Positions 24,780 to 36,694 of a stretch of 64,000 nucleotides of DNA are shown piece after piece. Position 1 is the first letter of the stretch, and every line of letters begins with the position of its first letter. Source of the stretch: Coniferiporia sulphurascens (taxonomy: Eukaryota > Basidiomycota > Agaricomycetes > Hymenochaetales > Hymenochaetaceae). The notes under the pieces were generated by a model that did no database searches, was not told where the DNA came from, and worked only from the letters and a program-made list of their open reading frames with translations. The stretch lies in the NCBI GenBank assembly GCA_002794785.1, contig NBBA01000014.1, positions 248,001 to 312,000 on the forward strand, in the 5' to 3' direction. Both the position numbers and the translations under genes were made by a program.

Positions 24780-25387
24780 TTCTTGCCGAGATATAACCAT
24801 CTTATCTACCTGGCTCTTCGGATTGCTTCATCGATTGACAGGAGTCTTCTTGCGCATGGTGATGGATCTGATCAAGGCTCTGGGAGGTCGGTGGGAAGCG
24901 TGCCCTCTGGAAAAATCTGGGTAGTCGGCCTGTGCTTACCGCCATCAACTTCAAGAGAATTGCAAGAAAGCTCCGCTCCATTCCAATTTTGTCGATCATT
25001 TGCTTAGATAATCCTCAGAACACGCGATCCAGAAGAACTTCCGCTCCTACCTACATCCACTGGTTTGGCGACGCGAAATGAACCACAATATAATCATTAG
25101 AAACCCCTCGCACCTCTGCACGGGTGCATCAATGCATCACACACGTCGCACAATGGTTGTTCTAGTCTACCGACACGTCGACGACGAACGTGCCGGGCGT
25201 CTGCGCATACAGTACATGCATATGCTCACATTTCCCTTCTGCTTCTCGAGGGTCGGCGCACATGAACCTTGCTCGGCTATCTGCTCTCATTATCATGGTC
25301 ACCAGCATCTATAAGAGTCTCTCCTTGCCTCGAAGCCCCCGCCGCGAGCCCCTCAATCCCTCGTATCACTAAAGACAGAACGAAAGC
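24780..25387. promoter_or_regulatory. Upstream region of nuclease copy 2
   Basis: 608 bp matching 21522-22229 upstream of copy 1. Both retain a TATA-like element (TTTATAAG at about 22149; CTATAAGAG at about 25309) about 75-80 bp before the ATG. No other gene seen. Confidence 0.5.
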
Positions 25388-27073
25388 ATGCTCTCCAACG
25401 CCCTGTCATCTCTCCCCGTCTTCGCCGTGGCGCTTACCTTGCCCATGGGTGCGTATGCATGGGGTGAGCTCGGACATGAGACCATTGGTTACGTCGCTAT
25501 GAACGTACGTTCAATCTCTGATCGACGCAGAACTGAATACTAACGCGTGAACATAGTTCCTTTCTGCCGACACACTCTCCTTCGTGCAGAGCACCATTGA
25601 TTCCTCGTTCAACAATTCGCTTGGCCCTGCCGCTCCTGTGCGTACGATCCTCCCGCTCCTCTTTTTTTCCTTGGGCCTAGCTCATGTTCTTGACGATTAA
25701 AAAATGTCATTGTACGACACTTTGATGATGGTAGTGGGCAGACACGGTCCGGGAGGAAAAGGCCTTCAAATTCTCTGCGCCCTTTCATTTCATTGATGCT
25801 GAGGGTGCGCATATAACTCTCCGTTCTCTTTATACTATTCAGCTCCGCTTTCATTCCTCCGTCGTTAAAGTTCTTATCACGATCACACAACTACTGATTG
25901 ATTTCATTCCATGATTCTCATGTTTGGTCTCCGGTATTTACGGGCTTGCATACAGATGATCCACTTGATGGTTCCTGCTCCGTCGAGGAAAGCAGAGATT
26001 GTGGGAGCTCAGGATGTCTTCGTACGTCTTTCTCTTACCCCTTTTGGTCTTAAGGTCTAATTGACACAATAAATCGTCTAAATTTTTTTTATGCGACACC
26101 TCAAATAACCCGTAGTGACGGCGATCGCAAACTACACCCAGCGCGTCACGGACACGAGCTTAGACTCTACGCAGAGACAGCAGGCGTTAATGTTCATTGA
26201 CCATGTACGACTTTACTCAAATCCTCCCCCTTTTCGTTACCGTTGCTCATCTTATGAGTGTAGTTCTTAGGCGACATCGGCCAGCCTTTGCACGTAGAAG
26301 CATACGAAGTAGGCGGGAACGACATCGACGCGATCTGCAACGGGAAGAAGACCAACCTGCACGCTGTGCGTTCCTCTCGCTTCCCATCTTCGCGCCGTGA
26401 TTGGACCTTACACTCAAATTGTACCGCAGAGCTGGGACACAGGCATGATCGAGACGTACCTGGACGCCAACTTTGATGGCTCGGTCACCGAGTGGGCAGC
26501 CGCGCTCACGAAGTCAATCAAGGTGCGCAATCAATCCTCTCGGATCTATTGAGGCCTTACCGCTGGTGCCTCGGGGCTTTTGACCAACACAGACTGGGAA
26601 CTTCTCGTCAGATGCCACCGGGTGGATCTCGTGCTCCTCAATAACCAAGACGCAGAGTCGGCGCTCGCTAAGGGATGAAATCCGCTCAGTGATAGAGGCG
26701 CGCGACGCCGCTGCGGCGCTGCCCGAACTCGCCTGTCCACTCGTATGGGCGAAGGAAGCGAACGCGTATGACTGCGTGCGTTCGACGTTTCTCTATTTTT
26801 ACTCCGCGTACACACCGTTGACACGATGTTCGATTTTAGACGGACGTCTTCGACTTCACGACCGGCGAGGATCTATGCACAGGCACGTACTTTAACAGTG
26901 CCATTCCAATCGTGAGTTTGTTCCTTCGATTCTCCGTAACTCTTTCCCATTGATTCTATTTCCGCTAATACTCGCCCCATGAATACCAGATTGAGCTCCA
27001 GATTGCCAAGCAAGGCTATCGTCTTGCGGCATGGCTGAACGTCATTACTGACGGCGAAACGAACCTACCTTGA
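25388..27073 (+). CDS. Secreted S1/P1-type nuclease, copy 2
   Basis: Paralogue of the gene at 22230, with identical exon count and exon lengths: 25388-25504, 25557-25637, 25735-25804, 25956-26021, 26116-26204, 26264-26365, 26430-26522, 26593-26775, 26840-26911, 26990-27073; 318 aa. Signal peptide, Trp at the mature N-terminus (WGELGHET) and all expected Zn ligands (WAD, HFIDAEDDP, DHFLGDIGQPLH, NLH, SWD) are kept. Differences from copy 1 are scattered substitutions (for example GFVAMN/GYVAMN, FGGSVTEW/FDGSVTEW, NVIIDG/NVITDG). Both copies therefore look functional. Confidence 0.95.
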
Positions 27074-27671
27074 TTAAACGTGACTCAGTTAATCCGTTAA
27101 TATTGCTAGAGCGCATACATGTGATTAGGAAAACTACATGTATTCATCAGGCTCAGAGGTTATGAAACCAGACCCAAATGGGAAGCTTGTGGCTTGACGC
27201 TGTTACTATGGATGGACCTATTTCGTAAAGTTTTGTTAACTTTGGTGTATTTAAATTATAATGTGCCATGGACCATGAACACAAAAGTCAAGTGCATACA
27301 TTGAGGCTGGGGTGGGGAACTTGCTGACGTCTGTCATATTACGTCACCTCTCCCCTGTCTCTTGACGCGATCATCCAACTACCGCCTACCTTAGTAAAGG
27401 AACAAAAGGAAAGAAAGCAAAGCGGAAGCTCAGATTGCGCTACTGCCGTGACAAAACCCAAGCATTCGATAAGCAACCGTTCTCGACTGCCTCAGTCAGC
27501 AGACATCGGCGTCGCAACAATCACGAAGATGAGATGCAAGGAACATTAGTGATGCAGTCTGCGTGCGAGATTGTGTAGATGGCGACAGGTGCTTACTTAG
27601 GCGCCAATTGCAGCCATACTTATAGGTAGCTTAATACCCCCTGTTATCTCACCCGTCTCATTCGCTCAACA
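27074..27671. promoter_or_regulatory. Nuclease 3' flank and SDR promoter
   Basis: 598 bp shared with unit A. No gene. The right half precedes the SDR start; no certain TATA box. Confidence 0.4.
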
Positions 27672-28878
27672 ATGTCGTCGAAACGCCCAATTCTCGTCGT
27701 GGCCGGCGTCGGCAACGGTACAGGTACGCGCTTGACTTGTCGCCCTCGAGCTATTCCGTGTTCTGACCAGTTCGCCCGGCTGCTCCTATTCAGGTACCGG
27801 TGCCGCAACCGCGTACGTTCACAGTTATAACCACGCCGCAGCCCAGTATGCATGCTAAGTTATCTCACTATAACCAGCAAGGTATTCGCCAAGGCAGGCT
27901 ACCGCGTCGCCCTCATTGCGCGGAATGCGGACCACCTAAAGAAGACCGCCGACGAGATCACCGCTGCCGGAGGAGAGGTATATATCAACTCTCCCTTATT
28001 ACAGTACAGTGTCTAACCATCCATCTCTCGCACCACAGGCTGCCTCCTTCCCAGTTCCCGCCTACACCTCCGCAGCGCTCCAATCCGCCTTCGACGCCAT
28101 CAAATCCCACTGGCCCGTCTCCACCTCCATCCTACGCGCCGCCGTCTGGAACGCAGGCTACTTCGTCTGGAAGCCCTTCCTGGAGATCACAGACGAGGAG
28201 GTAGAAGAGGCCCTCGACACCAACATACGCGCTGCATTCGCCTTCTCCCGCTTCGCGATAGCCAGCTTCAAGGAGAACGATCTGGACGAGGGCGGGAGGC
28301 GGGGCACGCTTATCTTCACGGGCGCGACGGCGGCGTGGAGGGGCAACAAGGCTACCAGTGCGTTCGCGGCGGGGAAATTCGGCCTTCGGGCTCTTTCGCA
28401 AAGCCTGAACAAGGAATTCGGAAAGGATAATATCCATGTGAGCCTGACGTCATATCTTATTGATTTCTCTGCTAATTGTACCTGTTTAAGGTTGCGCACG
28501 TACGTATATCTGGTGTTGTGTGTTTCCAAGCCTCTGACATTCACTTGCCTCAAATCCTCAGGCTATTATCGACGGCGGTAAGCACTTCCACTCACTGATT
28601 CTCTCTGAACATCCTCTTAACAGCTACACATCCGAATCAGGCATCTTGACGGACCGTCTCAAGGAGCGGGTTAACGACCCTGCCTGGGAAACGAACGCGG
28701 ACGTCCGGCTCGACCCCGAAAGCATCGGAAAGGTAGGCCATTATACACAAACTCGTGGTGCGGTCCCCCGACTGATCCCAACGGGGAACATCTCCAGGCG
28801 TATCTCTACCTTACGAACCAAGATCGGAGCGCCTGGACATGGGAGCTCGACCTCCGTCCCGCGCACGAGAATTGGTGA
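27672..28878 (+). CDS. Short-chain dehydrogenase/reductase-like protein (atypical active site)
   Basis: Eight exons give 255 aa: 27672-27723, 27794-27812, 27878-27977, 28039-28437, 28491-28499, 28562-28577, 28641-28732, 28798-28878. The Rossmann dinucleotide motif is AGVGNGTGAA, followed by ALIARN and WNAGY (the SDR NAG motif). The usual catalytic Ser and Tyr are not in place: the strand reads FTGATAAWRG, and the YxxxK position reads FAAGK, so Tyr is Phe while Lys is kept. The same loss is known in a subgroup of SDR-like proteins, so this need not be decay. Exons 2, 5 and 6 are only 19, 9 and 16 nt. The 5' part is duplicated at 24592. Confidence 0.88.
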
Positions 28879-30062
28879 TCTGTAGTGGTAAGGACCTACA
28901 CACAGTATTATGGGAAATCCATTGGGTAGCACAGTAAGAAAAAATGTATGTAAGACTTAACGACCGAAGAAGCGTTCCCTCTAATTGCTTGGCCGCTTAT
29001 ATGCGCATTTAAAGGCGCATATACTCTGCATATAAACCGAAGAAAGAAGTCCTATCCATTCTAAGATGTCACTTTTCTCTTTGGAAGTGCTGATATATTT
29101 TACACCCGTTGCCTTTAGTGCATCTGCAGGACCCGGAAGTGAGACTTTAACCCTGTGAATGCGAGATTTTATACGTTGGTACTTCCAATCAGCTGTTGAC
29201 TCATGCGCGGATATACGTGTAACTGCGACCTATTTTATCTGCATGATCCTTTGATTTTGTATGCCTGTCAACCGACATGCGCTGATATCCGCCGAATCTT
29301 GGGCAACACAGGAGTCATGCATACAACCTACGAAATTAGATATTCGCTGAATGAACTCCAATTTATGCACACAAACTTGCAGTCGAAATCAGTTGTGCAA
29401 AAGCAAGATTGTTATTGCAATCGTCCTCTGGACCTTCCGCCAACACACACGCGACGCAGCCGTAACATGAATACAGGTACACGTACACATACACGGCGGA
29501 TATTCTTTTTCACCAAGCATACTCTGACAGGACACGGAACGTATGACTTCATGGATGCAACGGAGGCGAGCGGTACTCGGAGACGCGGATGGGCATGTGC
29601 CGGGGGTGCAGCAGCGCGGAAGTGTCGAGCGCCAGTAAAGACGCGCGACGTGCTGCAGATGCCGGCAATGCGCGCCAGGCAGGGCGATTACTCTGCAGGA
29701 GGCGGACGCGTTGGTTCAAATGCCAGGGACAATAATAATGTCAAGTATACGTACTGGAGCGGGCCCTCATCTTTCTCCTTTTCCTGCGGAGCCTCCTGGA
29801 ACGCTTCTTCTTCCACTTTTCTCTCATTCTGCACAGCAAAATATGAATAACAGTTGTACCAACGAGCGGCAACAGTACTCACGTATTGTCTTACACGAGA
29901 GTAAGTATGAGGGGAGCACGTCACTAGGACGGATCCTTAAGTAGCAGGTACTGTACAGTTGCACCACTCTTCTCACGATCACGTTCTTATTGCTCTACCA
30001 AGAGCTAATCCTCACACGCCACAGTAAGCCATAGCCGCGATGCAGGCTCGAGTCCGAAGGTG
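28879..30062. other. Intergenic
   Basis: 1.18 kb with no supported gene. The open frames near 29203-29950 lack family similarity and splice logic. Contains the promoter of the Rrn9-like gene. Confidence 0.45.
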
Positions 30063-31270
30063 ATGCCAAAGACGCGGCAGCGCGTACCTGCGGCGCAACA
30101 CAGCGAGCTCACAGAATACGCATCTCTCATTCGCGCCCTTCGCACAAACCACACTCTTGATCTCGCCGCGCACCTTTCACAACGCCCCGGCTCATCTACT
30201 GGCCTTGATGGCGGCTCCGACTCTGAGTCCGACATAAGCCTCGACGGCGGCGGCAACGACGGCAGCAGCAATGTCGGCGAAATTCAAGCCATTCCTCCTT
30301 CAAGGGTAGCAACGAGTTCCCCACGGACCTCCGAAGCGAGTTCCCCGCCGTACGATATCCATCCGGATAGGTCTGGTGCAAGCTTGCCGCGCACCTTACC
30401 TGAGGGAGAGGCCCCGCGTCAACGCTCGCCGGCCGTCCACGACATTTGGACCCGCTGGCCTCTGCTCGCAGGCGATGTCCTCCGTCCCGAATGGAGCCTT
30501 GCAGACGAGGTGCAGCTCATTGCCGCGCACGTGCGCCGGCAGCAGCGCTCCTCTCATTTGCACGCGCCTTACTCAGAGGATAATCCAACTCCACACTCGC
30601 CCGATGAGTCGAGTCCGCCCTCTGACGTGGAAGAAGACGCCAATATCTCATTCGCACATGCCGCCGCCCAGCGCGCCCTCGCCGCATCTACCACTTCTCA
30701 CCTCCGCGCACTTCTGGCACTCTGCGCTGCGCACGTTCCCCGCGTACAAGCAAGCCTGCGTAGCCGACTCGCGCCTTTGGACTGGACAGGTGTGCTAGCA
30801 GCTGCTGGATCGGGTAGCTTGGTGAGTGCAGACGTGCTCGAACGCGTCAACACAAGAATGGAAGCACTCTATGGAGAGAGCAGCACCTCTACAAGACCTG
30901 CATCTCCTCAGGTAGATGCTCAGAGAGTGGCGTTACGTTCCGGTATGCTCCTGCCCGTTCTACGAGTTTTCTAATTGAATCTGAAGCTTGTTTACATGCA
31001 GTTGCCCCGCAACCCCTGCGCGTACCCCTCACCAAACTGTCACAACCAGACTCTTCTTCCTCCCCTGTAACCGCAGCCAAGGTCTCAGCTTTTGCCAGAG
31101 CTCGTCTCAGATCGCTTATTGCTCAACGGGAGGAAGAAGGCGACGGCGACCTGTTTGCGTTTTGCGGACCGCGCCCGTCCCCACCCGTTAGTGCAGACCC
31201 CGGAGTAGTAAAGGTAAAATACAAAAAGAGGAAGAGGAAGGTAGACGTGAAAAGAATGGATGTGGATTAG
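30063..31270 (+). CDS. Rrn9-like protein (RNA polymerase I initiation factor domain)
   Basis: Two exons (30063-30942 and 31002-31270; 59-nt intron GTATGC...TGCAG) encode 382 aa. The N-terminus has YASLIRALRTNHTLDLAAHLS. Mid-protein DIWTRWPLLAGDVLRPEW followed by an acidic/helical SLADEVQLIAAHV resembles the WTxWPL segment of the Rrn9 domain, a core-factor/UAF component that helps load Pol I at rDNA promoters. The C-terminus is very basic (KKRKRKVDVKR), consistent with a nuclear signal. Assignment rests on motif spacing alone; a generic nuclear protein is the alternative. ATG chosen at 30063. Confidence 0.6.
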
Positions 31271-31633
31271 TTTATGCTGACAGAGGCACAAAAAGAGCAG
31301 TGGAAGCGGAGAAGGACAAAGGTTAATCACTCTTAATATTGAGACCCTAGTTGTACCACGGTAAATCTCCTAATTATGCATATGTTTATGTTCCTCTAAA
31401 ATCAATGTTAACTACAACAGAGCCTACTAACGGCCAATTACCGGTAATAAACCATTTTCACACACGATTTCAATGTGCTGGTAGGAATATATTTTTCCTG
31501 ACCAAATGAATTCAAGGCTGAACCCGGTGCTGGGCCTCTTTCCATGCCGTTTGGACCCTCGAGCTGACTGTTGGGCGTTGCTCAATCCAACACTGACAGG
31601 CAAGAATTTTTATTTCATCGAGACGCAATAAAG
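31271..31633. other. Convergent intergenic region
   Basis: 3' flanks of two convergent genes; nothing else seen. Confidence 0.5.
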
Positions 31634-33951
31634 TCATTGAAACGGTACGTCGGGAACGAAGTCCCCTCGCATAACCTCTGCCAGACTACGTGGCTCGACG
31701 ATCCACACTGCCGCGAACTCGTTCGCCCCGTTCAGCTTCTCCATCCTGGTCGTACTTCCCGCATCGAGCCTGCGGACAGTTTCTTTATTGGTCTCCTTTA
31801 ATATCTCACGTACGCTCGCACGATTCGCCGTGAGCGTCGTCCAGCGCCGCATCGCGCCGCACAAGAGGGTGCTCACTGTATGTGCCGTAAGGCGCAGATT
31901 ACCGCGAGTCACTGCGGCACGTTCAATCTCGTTGACTCCTGCAATTGCGTCTTGGCTTTTAATCACATCTTCTTTGACCTCCTGAATGTTTCCCGATTCT
32001 GGAAGCAAAGCCGGAACGGACAGAGCGCGAGGGTGGGAAATGACACCCTCCGAAATCAGTCGGCGGCAAGCACACTCAAGTTCTTCCCAGAATGGATTCG
32101 GACAAGGACCATCTTTGCTTTCTACCGAACCGAGTGGCTCATCGTCCTCGTCGAAGATGCGCAAAGGGACAAGTCCGAGTACGAAATTCTGGCGATGGCG
32201 GGAGCCATACCAAAACGCGTCCGACGCCTCCTCCGCAGATGAGTATGTCGTACCAAGATGTGTATATGCGCTCCCACGAAAGAATAATGCACTTGTGCGC
32301 CGTCTCTCAGCGGGTCCGCCGATCTTCTCGACTATACGCAGACAACGCTCCCGAACTTCACCGGAAGCCCAGAACTCTATCGGAACAGCTGCTGAAGCCG
32401 TATTCTCCACATCTGAAGTTTGTACACGCCCTAAAATTTCCTCAAGAAGGCCGAGCCCCATCTCTTTTTCCAGTTGGTTTAAGAGCGCGCGGGAGTGCAC
32501 GTTATCGCCATCACCATCCCCCTCATCCTCCGCTCCGTCCGCTCCGCCGCCACTTCCATCTGTGTAAGCAATCTCCTTTCCTTTCACTGTGCTTCCTCGC
32601 TTCGATTTTGCGCGTGCTAGCAGCTCCTTCTGTCTCTGCCTGCGCATGCGCGAACGTGCCTTCTCGGCCGGCGTAGGTATGAATCGCGTGGACGCCTCAC
32701 TTGCGGAAGCAGGGAGTGCCGCGTGTGTCAGGTCGGACACGAGGGCAATAAGAACAGATAAGTCTAAGTTTATTTTTCGGGAGGGAGAGAGCTGTGGTGG
32801 CGTTCGCACTGTGGAAAGCAGTTCGGATGGTATCTGGAACTCGTGCTCCCCTAGCTCAATTTTTATTCCCATGTCGAGTAGTTTTCGCACAGTCTGAGAA
32901 ATTCTAGGATCATTCTTGGAGTCGTCTGAGGTAACACAACATTGCGGAGGACCGACGATCTTGAGTCCTAGATCTTTGAAGCTCGGTAAGGGAAGTGGCA
33001 TCTAGTAGGAGGCGAGTGAGATGAAGGTTTACATTCGGTACGACTTGCTGGTCGACTCCGATTAGAGGGTTAGATCGTGCCGCTAGGACAAGAGCTCTGC
33101 CCATTTGAAGTAACGAGTTGTCCAGCTCTTCAGGTACTCGTTGAGTGGTGCCTGGACGGGTGTGGTCCGCGGACTCACAGGAGTCATCTTCGTTTTCTGA
33201 TTCCGTCAGATACGAGTCTGCCTCCCTAAACTCAGCGAGAAGGCGCGAGTTCTTGATACTGAAGGAGTTCAATACTCTAGAATACTCTTCTTTATATTTT
33301 GTCACTGGCCACATCACTCACGTGTTGACTCTAATCCATTTCCTACCGTTTTCGGAGACTACGTCCACTTTGACCCCAACGCTAGTCTTTGAGGATTTCT
33401 TGGGTGCTGATTGCGCATTGAGCTCTGCCGGGCGTGCATCGAATGCCTTGCCGACGGACATGAATGGAGGAGAAGCCCTTGTGAGCTCGTTCCACACGGC
33501 AATCAAGTACGGCGCGTTCGTCGAAAATGTAGACGTATGCATGTTTGTATCCTTGGCGTCTTGACGAGAAAGAAACTACTAGATATCTTTTTGTTAGCCA
33601 TGCAGTAAGTATGAGTTTCGAGTAATATGAAAGCACCTTGTCTATTTGTTCTATGTCTTGCCTCACGTTCTCGCGGAAAACCCGCAGACCGGGGATTGAG
33701 GCATGTGGGTGGCGAAGCATATCGCCTTGTGTTTTCGAACCCGGAAGACCCGAGTTCCCAGTAGAGCTTTCTTCGAAAAAATCTTGAACAGCTCCTTTGT
33801 TCCCGTCTTCCAGTGCGCTTTCCCTTGAAGGAGGCTCTAGGATATCGAGAATCGGCGGTCTGTCGGTGAACAGGCCGAAACGAGGTAAGTATTCGTATAT
33901 GCGCTCGAGTTTGGCCCTCATGGCCTTGAGACTTTCGAGGGAGCTCGCCAT
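31634..33951 (-). CDS. UPF0415 / DUF1308 family protein
   Basis: Four exons: 33637-33951, 33322-33575, about 33058-33258 and 31634-33001. The donor before the last exon is uncertain (GTCGAC, GTCGTA or GTACCG all keep frame). The assembled protein shows the DUF1308 order known from human C7orf25: N-terminal helical region, APYLIAVWNEL with VKVDVVSENGRKWIRVNT, then KINLDLSVLIALVSDLTH, VEKIGGPAERRRTSALF and LTAHTVSTLLCGAMRR...VWIVEPRSLAE at the C-terminus. The fungal protein has an acidic insertion (GAEDEGDGDGD) after a basic helix. Conserved in eukaryotes; biochemical function unknown to me. Confidence 0.85.
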
Positions 33952-34340
33952 GGTAGTAGGTCTGCGTAAATTGTATCGCAAGCCTGGAATCCGATAAACG
34001 TAAGGAGTACTAGTAGAGCAGCGAGCAGCTGGTAACCTGGTTAGCGATGAGCGTTCAATTTCAAATGATTGAACGCGATGCGCGTCCCGTCACGTGTTCG
34101 ATTAGCAGTAATTGTCTGCCGAGGGCCATAGTCCGAGCCACACTGATGTCCACAGGTTTTTTCCCCACTATGTAAACTGGGGAGCTAATTTCATTTCCCT
34201 GCGTTAGCTAGACTTCGCTATTTTACCGATACGTCATACAGTACACCGGATTGTATACATTATATTAGTGAGGAAAAGTAAGAAAAAAGGGGAAATAAAT
34301 AAATAAAAGCCAGACGAGTAAAAAATGATCTCAATAGTTA
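33952..34340. other. Intergenic between two minus-strand genes
   Basis: Promoter of the DUF1308 gene and 3' flank of the Rsc7-like gene. Nothing else recognised. Confidence 0.5.
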
Positions 34341-36109
34341 TTAGCTGCGCGGCATGCCGGCTGATTGTAAAAGAGCATGGCGAGCTCGTGTTTGCTCATC
34401 CTCTTCTTCAGGATCGGGTAGCTTCATGACTGTGTCCACCCAAGCGAGTGCCCAAGCACCATTTCCGACTTTCGTGCCTCCAAGAATGTGTCGATCATCT
34501 GCAAAGTCAGGAACGACTTCCCATCTAGCGCGAGTAGGCTGGGTATTCGCTTCATCTGCAAGAAATTCAGCCAGAAAAAAAGAAGTAAAAAAAAGTGAAG
34601 CTTACAATGTACGATTGCTGTATGAGGTTCGTAAGCGCCATGTGAGAGGTCCCCAGCGTATCGTCGTGAGCGCTTATTTGGCGGTGCCTCCGTCTCGCCA
34701 TCGCCATCCGCCGCCCTCTTGCTGTAGCCACTTTCTTGGCCTCTAAGCGCCTCTGCCCGGCCTCGTGCCCATTCGCTGTTCGCGTCGCTCGTACGCTGCG
34801 CCATGACAAGCATCCAGTTCTCGTCATTTGCACCTTCGCGGTTTAGCATCGCCTTTTTTGCGACATTAAGTGGGCCATCGCTGAATGGTCCTAGCCCTGC
34901 ACTACCAAATACTGTAGTCGGTCCGCCTGTACGATAGAGTCCCACTCCAGAGCGCTCGCCCTTGTTCCCAACATTTTTTGCCGCAGCCGCTGCCGCCGAT
35001 GCGTCGGCAGCTTGCTGTTGCTGCTGCTCGAGCAACTCAGAGGCAAGGTCGCCAGCCTTGAGTCCACGCGTCACTGCGTCGGCGACAGCTTTCTCTTCAT
35101 AATAATCGTCAATTCCGATTCTCCCGTCTGTTGGGGAACACGTAAGACGATAGCCGCAGAATATCAAAGCATTACACGCACCAATAAGCATTTTTGCGCC
35201 ATGTAGCTTGAAGGCGCTACGCGCCGTGACCAGAGTTACGCTTCGTGTGCGGAGGTGTCCACCGAGTTTTCCTTGTTCAATAAGATAGTCTTTTTCAGGC
35301 TGGGTCGCATTAAGCTTGAAAGCCAGTAGATTACGACGGAAGTAGTACAAGGAATCACGGAAGCCTGATGAACGAGCGGCATCGATGGCAAGCATGTACC
35401 GTCGCTCAGGGTGCCGGCCGGGCAGAACAAACGTCTGTGCCTTGAAGACCCGACCTACACACAGTAAGCATTACAGCTTTGCTCAAATAAAATCCCATTT
35501 ACCTCCTAGTAAATTCCCATTCGCGTCAATTTTTGTGTCGCCCGTGGGGTCGTCTTCAGTTACGAACGCGTCACCCTCGATCACATACACTTCGCCATTG
35601 ATGTGTCTGTAGGGCTTTCCTCCAGCAATAAGTTCTGCGTCGACATCTTCCCCTGGTGTGGCCGCTTGGCTTTCGTCGCCTTCCACGCCATCCCCCTCCG
35701 CGTCACTATCACCTCTGCGCTTGGGAAGCCTGAGCATGATTGTTCCGCCGCGACCCCGACCGCGCCCACGTCCTCGGCCGCTACCCCTTGGACGTCCCCG
35801 GGGTCGCCCCGTACCACGGCCTCTGCCCCTGGGCCGACCTCTTCCGCGGGGAGTTGGAGCACGTTCCGTATCCGCGTCTGCATCCTCCAGACCTGAGCCT
35901 TCATCACCTTCTTCCTTCATTGACCCAGCAGGCGCGTCTGAATCCGCAGGAGGCGCTTCCTTGACGAGAGCTTCGTCATCCTCGTTTGCTTGTTCGGTAT
36001 TGTCTTGTTCTGAGGCCATATCAGACGGCTCAGGATCAGGCTCGGACGCCGCTTCAGGCTGTTTTGGACGTCTCGGCTTTATGATGATTTTTGCTCCAGA
36101 TTTCTTCAT
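34341..36109 (-). CDS. Rsc7/Swp82 (Npl6) family chromatin-remodelling subunit
   Basis: Four exons: 35503-36109, 35182-35454, 34606-35127 and 34341-34555, 538 aa; introns of 48, 54 and 50 nt. The N-terminus is a basic start (MKKSGAKIIIKPRRPK), an acidic stretch, then an RGRGRPRGR AT-hook-like Gly/Arg region. The conserved core follows: GDTKIDANGNLLGGRVFK, FVLPGRHPERRYMLAIDAAR, SGFRDSLYYFRRN and VTARSAFKLHGAKMLI, then DGRIGIDDYYEEKA. This is the signature of the Rsc7/Swp82 subunit of RSC/SWI-SNF. A poly-Gln/Ala stretch and a C-terminal block (RWEVVPDFADDRHILGG, GAWALAWVDTV) complete it. Start chosen at the first ATG that keeps the basic N-terminus. Confidence 0.9.
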
Positions 36110-36694
36110 TTTGGCGACCAACTGGTTCAGTAGTCTGTCCCAAGCTTAAGGGTCGCGTTGGAATGGTCGTGACGAGTGTGACGTTAAGTTACGTGCTACG
36201 CAGCGCGTCACTTATCTTACGACCTGAGGCTGTTCAACGTAGTTCCTTTAACTTCCTTCAAGTTGCTCACTCCGAACTCCCTATTTGATTTGGAGAAAAT
36301 GAAAACAAGACTTGCTACACTGTATCCTGTGCGTTCCCGCGGGAGTATGCCAGTTGACACTGCCAGCGCACTCGCTTTGGTTAGCATGCGATCCGCAACT
36401 TCGCCGACCTCGCGGTTCTTGACGGTTGCGGTCGACCGTGTAACTTTACAAGAAAAACTCACATCGTCGTTGGGCCGCTCATTTCCAGATGCCGACCACG
36501 AGGCCAACTTTGTTATCTCCAATGATTATCGTAATATTTCTGTGCTCTGACGGGATTTCCAGAAGCAAGTTAAGCACGAGTATGCATAGACGCCGCTCAA
36601 CGGCTCCCAATATCAAGCGAAATTCTGCCTGGTTTGTGCAGCTATATATTGGGCTGCCGATGGCGCGCTGCACTCCGGTGAAAGCTTTCGCGGA
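36110..36694. promoter_or_regulatory. Divergent promoter region
   Basis: 585 bp between the Rsc7-like start (minus) and the S41-type peptidase start (plus). TATATATT near 36645, about 50 bp before the peptidase ATG, may be its TATA box. Confidence 0.45.

Larger units (their letters stand above)
24780..27865 (+). repeat. Tandem duplication, unit B (nuclease copy 2 + start of intact SDR)
   Basis: Second unit of the tandem duplication. It contains nuclease copy 2 and runs into the complete SDR gene. All ten nuclease exons have the same lengths as in unit A, while intron lengths differ slightly. Confidence 0.85.

Noticed and set aside
29203..29944. Overlapping ORFs of 77-215 codons
   Set aside because: No domain, no consistent splicing and no family resemblance; treated as chance frames.
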